This document shows positions 8,330 through 14,304 of a stretch of DNA of 14,304 nucleotides, one piece after another (positions within the stretch are counted from its first letter, which is position 1; every line of letters begins with the position of its first letter). A program made the translations under genes and the position numbers. The stretch is from DATFYM01 sp035315065 (GTDB taxonomy: Bacteria > Acidobacteriota > Terriglobia > UBA7540), in assembly GCA_035315065.1 (NCBI GenBank), contig DATFYM010000005.1, positions 1-14,304 of the forward strand. Direction: 5' to 3'. The notes under the pieces are model-generated. The model searched no databases, had not been told where the DNA came from, and worked only from the letters and a program-made list of their open reading frames with translations.

Positions 8330-8349
8330 CTATTCCGCATGCGGAATAG
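8330..8349. repeat. Perfect 20-bp palindrome
   Basis: CTATTCCGCATGCGGAATAG equals its own reverse complement over all 20 bases. It lies between the serine-recombinase fragment and the putative tyrosine-recombinase fragment. It could be an operator, a recombinase core site or a scar. It has no loop and no T-tract, so it is not a terminator. Confidence 0.8.
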
Positions 8350-8375
8350 TCCGCTATTGTGGCCGCTACCCGCTT

Positions 8376-8465
8376 GAGGGGGATCGATCTCCCTGGCTGG
8401 CGGAGTTCGTCCATGTTCTGGGTCGCGAGGACTTCTCCCCCCAGACCGTGCGCGGATTCCGTCTA
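8376..8465 (+). pseudogene. Probable N-terminal fragment of a tyrosine recombinase
   Basis: In the same frame as the serine-recombinase fragment, the peptide PWLAEFVHVLGREDFSPQTV followed by RGFR resembles the SAM-like N-terminal domain of XerC/phage-type integrases (pattern: W-L-x-x-F-hydrophobic, then SPxTVRGYR). Similarity ends at about 8465 and no catalytic domain follows. The match is about 25 residues, so it is suggestive rather than secure. Confidence 0.45.
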
Positions 8466-8739
8466 GGTGATCGATCTGAACTGCTGGTATAACATCTGTT
8501 GGCGGGCTTTGCCTTTACGACCCGCGTGACACGGCAAGAAGATATTGGCATTGATTTCTCTGCAGACACTATGTGTCCACGACTCCAGTGCCGTAAATCG
8601 ATGGCCAATGCCAAAATCTACGTTTCCAGTGCAGCGCGACACCTCCGGAGAACCCCTCCGGAAAACAGGAAAACCGCACCCGTAGAAGCCACAAGCAAAG
8701 CGCGATAAAATGCCCTGAGCAAATTCGAGTACGAAGGGA

Positions 8740-8985
8740 ATGGCAATAGCGACGCAAACTCCCAGATCCCTTACCCAGGACGACCTCCGTGGGCAACCCG
8801 GCCTCTCTCGGGCGGCCTGCGACGCCCTCGTCGCATTGCAGCCAACGACGGTACTCCAGGCGCTTCGCATCCACGGCGTTGGACGCAAGACGACTAAGCG
8901 GCTCCTTTCCTTGGGCCTTCTCACCGACCCCGAGGGCTTACAGAACCGCGCATTAACGCTGACGGATTTGAGGGGTGAACGATGA
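8740..8985 (+). CDS. Small helix-hairpin-helix protein
   Basis: This is an 81-residue protein from ATG 8740, preceded by CGAAGGGA as ribosome-binding site. Residues 41-63 (ALRIHGVGRKTTKRLLSLG) form a helix-hairpin-helix pattern, the non-specific DNA-binding motif of many DNA-processing proteins. An earlier stretch (GLSRAACDALVAL, about 21-33) may be a second, weaker HhH-like unit. Its stop overlaps the next start as ATGA, so the two genes are probably translated together. The role is unknown; DNA binding is an inference from the motif. Confidence 0.65.
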   Translation: MAIATQTPRSLTQDDLRGQPGLSRAACDALVALQPTTVLQALRIHGVGRKTTKRLLSLGLLTDPEGLQNRALTLTDLRGER

Positions 8986-10292
8986 AGCGGGGAACAGCGC
9001 GGCGGGACCCTCTGGAGGCTGCGATCGAAACTGCCCTCCGGCCGGGGCGGTTCATCGATTACCGGGCGGAATCGGACTTCGTTTCGGAACTGGGAGAGAT
9101 CAGGACACAGATTGACCAGCTTGCCAGCACCGATCCCCAGCGGGCCTTGCGCCTCCACGAGAGCTTCCTGGCCGGCTGCTACGAGAAGGCCGACGAGGTC
9201 GATGGTTCAGACGGCTACTTCGGCGGGTTGGTTGACACCCTCTACGTGATCTGGCGGAAGGCCCGGCAGGCGGTCGGCGCGGACCAGGACGAAACTGCGA
9301 GCCTGTTGCTTGATCGCATGGAGAATGATCCCTACGGTTTCGCCTATCAACTCGAACGCGAGGCCGTGAAGGCGTTGCACGAGAATGGCCTCGCGGCTTT
9401 CGAACGTGCCGTGAAGATGCGCTTTGAGGCCAGGGACAGCACCGAGCAAGCGCGACGCCGCTGGAGCGAGGTACTGCGCGCCATCTATGCCCAGCAGCGG
9501 AATGTCCCGGCATACATCGCTCTCTGCGAAGAGACTGTCCTGTCTGCGCAAGACTGTCTTGCTCTTGCCGCCATGCAGAAGGCGCGACGCAAGCCCGAGG
9601 CGGCGCTTGTTTGGGTGGAGCGCGGTCTGCTCCTCCACAAGGAGCATCCGCACGAGTCGATGGCGGGTCAGGATTTGGCTAGGCTCAAGCGCGAGTTGCT
9701 CACCAAGCTCGGCCGAAGCGGTGAGGCCCTTGAAGCAGCCTGGGCCGAGTTTCACGGGGACCCGAACAGGTACAGCTACAAGGAACTAATGCGCTTCGTG
9801 CCGACGACGGAACAAGCGATCTGGCACGCAAAGGCGATGGACGCCGCCGAGCGCGGCAACCTCGGGTCCCTCATCGAGTTGCTGGTGGAAACCAAGGAGA
9901 CGGAACGTCTCATTCGTCGTCTTCAAGAGACGAGCGACAGCGCACTCGAGAGTCTCAGCCACTATGTCACTGAACCCGCGGCGAAGCGCCTTGCCAAAAC
10001 GCATCCCGAAGTGGCGGCCAGGGTCTTCCGAGCGCTGGGCATGCGGATCCTAAACGCGAAAAAGAGCAAGTACTATTATGAGGCTCTCTCGCACTTTGAG
10101 GACGCCAAGAGCTGCTTCGAACGGGCTGGTGTGGGCCAGCAGTGGGACGCGGTGGTCACCGAGGTCCGCCAAGCGCATCACCGCAAGGTGGGCTTCATGC
10201 CAAGTTTCGAACGGCTGGTGGCAGGTCAGGGACCGCGCCAGGAGCCTTCTTTTCTCGATCGTGCGCGGAATCGTTGGTTGCCGAGAGGCTGA
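8982..10292 (+). CDS. DUF6880 family protein (TPR-like, SWIM-associated family)
   Basis: The 436-residue protein begins RRDPLEAAIETALRPGRFID and is related throughout to the family now called DUF6880, whose members often occur as separate or fused partners of SWIM zinc-finger proteins. The body is all-helical with TPR-like segments, for example the run around RRKPEAALVWVERGLLLHKE and the later YYYEALSHFEDAKSCFERAG. It ends with HHRKVGFMPSFERLVAG, typical of the family's C-terminus. No SWIM motif (CxCx..CxH) is visible in this copy or next to it, and the upstream partner is instead the small HhH protein, coupled by ATGA. The frame looks intact. Its biochemical function is not known; a scaffold role would be a guess. 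Confidence 0.8.
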   Translation: MKRGTARRDPLEAAIETALRPGRFIDYRAESDFVSELGEIRTQIDQLASTDPQRALRLHESFLAGCYEKADEVDGSDGYFGGLVDTLYVIWRKARQAVGADQDETASLLLDRMENDPYGFAYQLEREAVKALHENGLAAFERAVKMRFEARDSTEQARRRWSEVLRAIYAQQRNVPAYIALCEETVLSAQDCLALAAMQKARRKPEAALVWVERGLLLHKEHPHESMAGQDLARLKRELLTKLGRSGEALEAAWAEFHGDPNRYSYKELMRFVPTTEQAIWHAKAMDAAERGNLGSLIELLVETKETERLIRRLQETSDSALESLSHYVTEPAAKRLAKTHPEVAARVFRALGMRILNAKKSKYYYEALSHFEDAKSCFERAGVGQQWDAVVTEVRQAHHRKVGFMPSFERLVAGQGPRQEPSFLDRARNRWLPRG

Positions 10293-10715
10293 TAAAGAGG
10301 CAAACGATTGAGTGTCGCCGCATCGACAAACCTCAGTTTCCCGCCTGGCGGCGGCAAACGGGTCAACCGAGCTTGCCATTCTCCAATTTCTTTCTTGTTC
10401 CCCCACCGCTGATCGAGGCGGCCCATTCTGGTTAAATTTGCACAAAGGTCCCAAGTGCGCAATAGGAGTTTTTCCAAGTCCCTGCCGACATTGAGGTTAC
10501 GTCGTTTTTGCTGCTCCTAAAGATGGCCTCCGTTTAGCCCGCCAATTTTGGGAGCCGAATTCCGACGCTGTTCGACAAGGCAGAATCGGAGAGCAGGATG
10601 TTCGGGGAGGCCTCGCTCACCGTCGATCACAGCGACGTGCGCCCTGCACCCCACTCGCATTTGCACGAAAACACGAAAGCACGACATTTTGACGCCGTCC
10701 CCATGGTGGGCCTGA
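10293..10715. other. Gene-poor segment downstream of the DUF6880 gene
   Basis: I find no supportable gene in this stretch. Open frames on both strands are short, lack ribosome-binding sites and show no family motif. The sequence is less GC-rich around 10400-10470. It leads into the inverted-repeat structure at 10716. Confidence 0.4.
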
Positions 10716-10959
10716 CCGGCTGTCGCGCTGTACTTAAAACAGTTTTTCCTCACTTTTGTTGCAACCAGGGCACGTAGGGCGCAGCAAAGACTTCGAATGC
10801 GGTCACTTACAGCCCGTGGCGCTTGCACGCCGATAATCTCGTTTTGGCTGCCGAGGGAAGTGCGTAAAGTTTTTGTTATCCGCGAGATGACCGAGATCTG
10901 AAGGGTCCCACGTGCAACAAAAGTGAGGAAGAACCGAATTAAGGAAAAACGACATCCGG
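10716..10959. repeat. MITE-like structure with long terminal inverted repeats
   Basis: Two arms face each other. 10733-10763 and 10913-10943 are inverted repeats matching at 27 of 31 bases, including 18 perfect bases (TTCCTCACTTTTGTTGCA at 10746-10763 against 10913-10930). Further out, CCGGCTGTCG (10716-10725) matches the complement of CGACATCCGG (10950-10959) at 9 of 10. The ~150-bp interior has no coding sequence I can support. This is the layout of a miniature inverted-repeat element, a deletion derivative of an IS, or a long structured RNA. No clear target duplication is seen. Confidence 0.55.
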
Positions 10960-10980
10960 GGAGCGTCGGGCTGAGGAGCG

Positions 10981-11964
10981 CTACACCGGATGGCACTCGA
11001 TCAGCGAGGACGCCTCTATTGGGATGATTCGGGTGAGCGCGAAACCGGTGGCCGCAAAGAGCGCACGGAAATCACCTTCGGTGCGTTCGCGGCCGCCGAT
11101 CGCGAGCATCAGCAGTTCCATAACACCAACGGGGCGGGCAGTCGAATCAACGATACCTTCGAGGAGAAGGAGAATCCCGCCCGGACGGATAGCGCGACGC
11201 GTATTGCGCAGGATTCTGGCGGCGTCCTCGTCCGGCCAATCGTGAATGACGCCCTTCAGTAGGTAGGCGTCGGCACCTTCGGGCACGGAGTCGAAGAAAT
11301 CGCCTCCCACGATTTGACAGCGTGGAGCGATATGGCCTGTCAGAACCTCGGGAGCGCGGGCGACGACCTGAGGCAGATCGAACAGAACACCGCGGAGCCC
11401 TGGCGTGGCCGAAAGAATGTCGCGCAGCAGCGCGCCCTCGCCGCCTCCCACGTCCGCCAGTCGGTCGAAGCGTGAGAAGTCGTAGGCAGCGAGCAGCGCG
11501 GGAGTGGTCCAGGCGACGCCCTGGGTCATGACGGCATTGAAGACCGCGGCGTCGTCCGGATGGGTGGCGAGATACGGGAAGAAGCGCTGCCCGAAGATTC
11601 GTTGAAAGGCGGCCTCACCGGTGCGGACCGATTCTTCAAGCTCGCCGAGCGGGCGCCAAAGAAAAGCCGCAGGCAGAAACAGGGCAGCGTTGCGCTGCGA
11701 CTGCGGATGATCTGTGCGCAGCACTTCCGTGAGCGGAGTGTTACGGAAACGACCGTCGGGTGTGCGCGCGAACATTTCGAGGGTGCTGAGTGCGCGCAAC
11801 AGACGGTCGAGCGTGGGTGGGTGCGCGCCGGAATCCGAGGCGAGTTCGGCGATCGTCTTAGGGCCGGAAGCAAGCAGGTCAGGAATACGCAGCTTCGCCG
11901 CAACATGGATGGCCTGCGCGGCAATGATGCCGGGCCAGAGGTATTCCATCGGGTTCGTCGGCAT
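10981..11964 (-). CDS. SAM-dependent O-methyltransferase (hydroxyindole/CrtF-like, PF00891 type)
   Basis: The 327-residue protein has the two-domain layout of plant- and CrtF-type small-molecule O-methyltransferases. Residues ~10-90 are a winged-helix dimerisation domain (IPDLLASGPKTIAELASDSG, LDRLLRALSTLEMF). From ~160 there is a Rossmann fold with SAM motif DVGGGEG (171-177), FDLPQV (195-200), GGDFF (220-224) and LKGVIHDWPDE (236-246), where H241 is in the position of the catalytic base. It transfers methyl from S-adenosylmethionine to a hydroxyl on an unknown small molecule in the cytosol. A strong ribosome-binding site (GAGGAGGAAGG) precedes the ATG at 11964. It stands alone, with no biosynthetic genes next to it, so the substrate cannot be inferred. 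The frame is intact. Confidence 0.88.
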   Translation of the reverse strand: MPTNPMEYLWPGIIAAQAIHVAAKLRIPDLLASGPKTIAELASDSGAHPPTLDRLLRALSTLEMFARTPDGRFRNTPLTEVLRTDHPQSQRNAALFLPAAFLWRPLGELEESVRTGEAAFQRIFGQRFFPYLATHPDDAAVFNAVMTQGVAWTTPALLAAYDFSRFDRLADVGGGEGALLRDILSATPGLRGVLFDLPQVVARAPEVLTGHIAPRCQIVGGDFFDSVPEGADAYLLKGVIHDWPDEDAARILRNTRRAIRPGGILLLLEGIVDSTARPVGVMELLMLAIGGRERTEGDFRALFAATGFALTRIIPIEASSLIECHPV

Positions 11965-12140
11965 AGTGGCCTTCCTCCTCTCGGAAAAAACAGAGGACCC
12001 AAGTCGCGCTGCACTATAAGGGGTTCGGGGAGCAACCGAACATAAAACCGGCTTAAGGAACCCCGGGCGAACCGTAGGCCATTGGGAGATCTAGATTTGG
12101 ACCACACGTGCCCGATGGGGTTCGAATTTTCAAATGTCAG

Positions 12141-13253
12141 TCAGACTGGGCGCGGCTGCAAAAAAGTGACAGGGTAAGTCGTTGATTCTTCTTCGAGCCG
12201 TCTCCCTTCTCGAGGGTTAAACCGGTGCGGCGTTGGTTTCTCCTCGAAGGGCCCTGCGAGCTTGAATACCCTCTCCAGCCTGCGCCGCCATGTATTTGTC
12301 ACGGTTTCGAGACGGCGGGACGGGCCGACCATGAAGAGCATGGAGCCGTGCGCTTTTGACCGCTGGATGAGCCTGTCCCGGAGCCAGTCCGGGATGTACG
12401 CGAACACATCGCCGCCGTTTTTCTTCGCTCGGAGAAAAACCTCATTGCCATGCAATCGCTTAATGTCGAAGAACGCCACGTCAGATATGCGGAGGCCGGT
12501 GTAGGCCAACGTCCAGATAAAATCCTTGGTGTCTTCTCCGGTCCAGGCCCCGTGCCCCTGCTCATTGATCCAAGTGACCGCGCCGAGCGTATCGCAGGCC
12601 GCAACGATCCGCTCGAGCTCGGCATCCGTGAAGGGGACCTTGTTCGCGACCCGGTTGGCCCCAAGCGGCGGTTTGAGATCGCTGCTGACCGGATTCTCCG
12701 GGAGCCATTTGCGATTCATGCAGAAGCGGAAGAAGCATCGAAGCGTTCCGAGGCGCTTGCCCTTGGAGCGCACGCCGAGCTTTAGGCCGCTGTAGAACCT
12801 ATCAACATCGGCGGAAGTGATCTGGTCGAGCATCACGTAGCCGCGCGACGCGGCGAAGGCCTGAAGCTGTTTGGTGAAGGTCCGGTACTTCCGAAGCGTG
12901 GCGGGCGCCATCCTGTCGCTCTCGCGGAGCGACAAAAAAACTTCGCTTGCCTCGTCAATTGTGATACGTGCGGAAATCGGCGCGGGTGGCGGGAGTGGCT
13001 CAGGCGGCGGCTCGGCTTTGCCGTCCCACGAGTCTGCTCCTTCCCACTTAGCGGCAACCGCCTTCGCCTCCTCCCAGGTGTATTTGCCGGTTTGCTTGCG
13101 CGTGAACTTCCCGTTGAGCGTCCCCGAGGCGTGAATCAGACAGGAGCATTTCTTCCAGCGGCGGCGGCGCTCTTCGACTTCTCCGGTGCGCGTGTCCTCG
13201 GGAAGGTCCGCCTCGCATTCGTTGCGGTGCCGGCGGTAGAGCTTGAGCGGCAT
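12141..13253 (-). pseudogene. Tyrosine recombinase/integrase truncated within the catalytic domain
   Basis: From ATG 13253 the 370-codon frame has a basic cysteine-containing N-terminus (KKCSCLIHASGTLNGKFTRK). It then has a SAM-like core-binding domain (about 98-185: EVFLSLRESDRMAPATLRKY) and the catalytic domain with first arginine in YTGLRISDV (R255) and the beta-hairpin lysine region RAKKNGGDVF (277-278). The HxxR block begins TPHRF at 341-345 but the second arginine is replaced (N346), and the remaining 24 residues are unrelated. The last ~60 residues, with HxxR, H/W and the nucleophilic tyrosine, are gone; the break is at about 12220. The enzyme cannot recombine. It starts about 85 bases from the 3' end of tRNA-Ser and reads away from it, the usual position of an island integrase at its tRNA attachment site. 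Confidence 0.85.
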
Positions 13254-13280
13254 AAAAGGCCCAAACTCATTCTAACACGG

Positions 13281-13300
13281 TTGCACGCTATTGCACGCTG
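13281..13300. repeat. Two adjacent 10-bp direct repeats TTGCACGCTR
   Basis: TTGCACGCTA (13281-13290) is followed at once by TTGCACGCTG (13291-13300), between the integrase start and the tRNA 3' end. A helical-turn spacing of 10 bp upstream of an integrase gene would suit a paired protein-binding site (arm-type site, excisionase or repressor), but this is only inferred. Confidence 0.45.
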
Positions 13301-13336
13301 GAATTGTGTTTTCTGTGTAAGCTGCTGAAAAGATTA

Positions 13337-13430
13337 TGGCGGAGAGGGTGGGATTCGAACCCACGTGCCCGCTTTTGGCAGGCAAGACGCTTTCGAGGCG
13401 CCCCCGTTATGACCACTTCGGTACCTCTCC
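13337..13430 (-). tRNA. tRNA-Ser(CGA), CCA encoded
   Basis: On the minus strand the acceptor stem GGAGAGG (13430-13424) pairs with CCTCTCC (13347-13341), followed by discriminator G (13340) and encoded CCA (13339-13337). The anticodon stem GGCGC/GCGTC closes the loop CTCGAAA with anticodon CGA, reading UCG serine codons. A long variable arm (TTGCCTGCC..GGGCA type) and the T-arm GGGTTCGAATCCC fit a class II serine tRNA. Its 3' end faces the integrase pseudogene, so it is the likely attachment site of the former island. Confidence 0.93.
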
Positions 13431-13435
13431 GGGAA

Positions 13436-13467
13436 ATCGGGTCATTGTGCGATCGGGCCATTGAGTG
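13436..13467. repeat. Two tandem 16-bp units near the tRNA 5' end
   Basis: ATCGGGTCATTGTGCG (13436-13451) and ATCGGGCCATTGAGTG (13452-13467) match at 13 of 16 bases. They lie between the tRNA-Ser gene and the end of tadA, both on the minus strand. No function is evident. Confidence 0.4.
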
Positions 13468-13483
13468 ATTGAAGAAGGTCTCC

Positions 13484-13972
13484 CTATGTTGCTCGATGCT
13501 TCGATTCTTGTTTCCTCTTCCTTTCAAAGAACCGTTGGATCACCGCCGCGCATTCGCCGGCCATGACTCCGCTGACCACGTCGACCCTGTGATTGAGCTT
13601 CCGGTGGTTCAGGACTTTGAGCGCGGCGCCGCACGCCCCGGCTTTGAGGTCGCGCGCACCGTATACCAGTCGCTCGATTCGAGCCTGCACGATGGCTCCC
13701 ACACACATCGCGCAAGGTTCAATTGTAACATAAAGGGTACAGCCTGGCAGACGGTAATTGCCGAGCTTGCGCGCGGCCCGGCGCAAAGCGAGGATCTCGG
13801 CATGGGCCGTGGGATCGATCAGGTGCAGCGGGCGGTTATGAGCACGCGCCACGACGCGTCTTTCGCGCACCACCACCGCGCCCACCGGAACCTCGTCTTC
13901 ACGCGCCGCTCGCCGGGCCTCGCCCAGAGCGGCGCGCATGAACCTGAGCACTTCCTTCGTGAACTTCGGCAT
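13484..13972 (-). CDS. tadA: tRNA adenosine(34) deaminase TadA
   Basis: The protein converts adenosine to inosine at the wobble position of tRNA-Arg(ACG), an essential step in most bacteria. Counting from ATG 13972 it has 162 residues. It opens MRAALGEARRAAREDEVPVG with GAVVV (residues 12-35), has the zinc and catalytic motif HAE (57-59, E59 the proton shuttle) and PCAMC (86-90, C87 and C90 zinc ligands), and further family blocks RLVYGARDLKAGA and LNHR. I chose 13972 (MPKFTKEVL) because it fits the family's usual N-terminus; an in-frame GTG at 14005 would add 11 residues with no family support. The C-terminus is basic (RKRKQESKHR), as in orthologues that bind tRNA. The gene is intact and lies just upstream of tRNA-Ser on the same strand. 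Confidence 0.95.
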   Translation of the reverse strand: MPKFTKEVLRFMRAALGEARRAAREDEVPVGAVVVRERRVVARAHNRPLHLIDPTAHAEILALRRAARKLGNYRLPGCTLYVTIEPCAMCVGAIVQARIERLVYGARDLKAGACGAALKVLNHRKLNHRVDVVSGVMAGECAAVIQRFFERKRKQESKHRAT

Positions 13973-14048
13973 GACGCTTCGCAGGGCACCAGACTTCGCT
14001 TGCACGCTTCCATCGTAACATGCGGCGGCGCATCATTCAGTAGCCCGG

Positions 14049-14188
14049 TAGCGCGGGCATCCCGCCCGCTGTGGCGAGGGCATCCTGCCCGCGCTGTATC
14101 GCTGGAGTGCCTCAATTCTCGAACTGCCGCGATTCCTGGCCCGGGAGCGGGACGCTCCCGTCACACAGCGGGCGGGACGCCCGCGCTA
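14049..14188. repeat. Extragenic GC-rich inverted repeat (hairpin cluster)
   Basis: The arms 14049-14073 and 14164-14188 are reverse complements over 25 bases with one mismatch (GCGCGGGCATCCCGCCCGC type). Between them lie a degenerate third copy (GCGAGGGCATCCTGCCCGCGCT, 14074-14095) and an independent small hairpin GGGAGCG..CGCTCCC near 14142-14158. Such GCGGG-type palindromes resemble REP-like extragenic elements. The pair could fold into a very stable stem upstream of tadA. Confidence 0.75.
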
Positions 14189-14304
14189 GTGCGCCTGAGA
14201 GCGCTTGTGGTCGGAGAGGTGAAAGTCCTCTCCAAGTCAACGTAACCTGTAACCGCCTGCAACTGCGTCGTCGCGAGACGGGGTGGGGAGCAGCAGGAGG
14301 TGAA
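14189..14304 (+). mobile_element. 5' end of a probable group IIC intron (partial)
   Basis: Directly after the hairpin arm the sequence begins GTGCGCC, a typical group II 5' end. It continues with a stem GGAGAGG-TGAAAGT-CCTCTCC (about 14212-14232), AACGTAACC, then GCCTGCAACTGCG..GACGGGGTGGGGAGCAGCAGG. The order and spacing of these elements recall domain I of group IIC introns such as the Oceanobacillus one (GUGUGCC.., GGGUGAGAGUCCC, AACGCAAGGGUG..). Group IIC introns insert immediately 3' of hairpins, which is what is seen here. The reverse transcriptase and the rest of the ribozyme would lie beyond the right edge. It is assigned by eye, without a covariance model. Confidence 0.65.

Noticed and set aside
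8463..9158. Minus-strand open frame of 231 codons opposite the HhH and DUF6880 genes
   Set aside because: It lies opposite two well-supported genes, has an Arg/Ser/Pro-rich shadow composition and no recognisable domain.
10517..10996. Minus-strand open frame of 159 codons
   Set aside because: It runs through both arms of the inverted-repeat element, lacks a ribosome-binding site and shows no family motif.
12104..12127. GGGTTCGAAT near ACGTGCCC, resembling the tRNA-Ser T-arm, as a possible att site
   Set aside because: Only 10 bases match and they lie in inverted orientation relative to the tRNA; an att site from integration should be a direct repeat. The T-loop motif is also common.
13973..14005. 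GTG start at 14005 for tadA
   Set aside because: The extra 11 residues have no family support; ATG 13972 gives the usual N-terminus.

Overview
The window looks like accessory, mobile-element-rich DNA from a moderately GC-rich bacterium. Acidobacteriota is my best guess, from the style of the tyrosine integrase (a CSC-type N-terminal region before the SAM-like domain), the DUF6880 protein and the GCGGG-type extragenic palindromes. That is an inference from family resemblance, not a proof.

Left part (1-5240). The window opens inside the end of an IS21-family element with five tandem ~23-bp terminal repeats. It sits in the 3' part of a tniA/tnsB-like transposase gene, of which only the C-terminus remains. 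This gene is translationally coupled to an intact tniB/tnsC-like AAA+ ATPase. A large TniQ/TnsD-like target selector follows, with zinc fingers, an XRE-like HTH and four tandem AraC-like HTH repeats, interrupted by one in-frame TAA. Together they are the decayed transposition module of a Tn7/Tn5053-type transposon. Next come an Mre11/SbcD-like metallophosphoesterase broken by a single-base frameshift and a small hypothetical ORF.

Middle (5394-8500). A complete but dead 1.29-kb insertion sequence has perfect 15-bp inverted repeats and an rve-type DDE transposase with three frameshifts. It is followed by a frameshifted secreted trypsin-like protease. Then come two recombinase fragments: the interior of a serine recombinase and, in the same frame, what looks like the N-terminus of a tyrosine recombinase. 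A perfect 20-bp palindrome lies between them.

Right part (8740-14304). A small helix-hairpin-helix protein overlaps a DUF6880 protein by ATGA and probably forms an operon with it. Then come a MITE-like inverted-repeat structure, an intact O-methyltransferase (minus strand), and a tyrosine integrase (minus strand) truncated just at its second catalytic block. The integrase lies next to the 3' end of tRNA-Ser(CGA), the classic arrangement of a tRNA-integrated island. Intact tadA (tRNA adenosine deaminase) follows. After it is a strong extragenic hairpin, and directly at its 3' edge begins what I read as a group IIC intron that runs off the window.

Overall pattern: housekeeping genes (tRNA-Ser, tadA) and the O-methyltransferase and DUF6880 genes are intact. 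Most mobile or cargo genes are broken by frameshifts, a stop codon or truncation. The region therefore appears to be an integration hotspot in decay, although uncorrected sequencing indels could explain some of the frameshifts.
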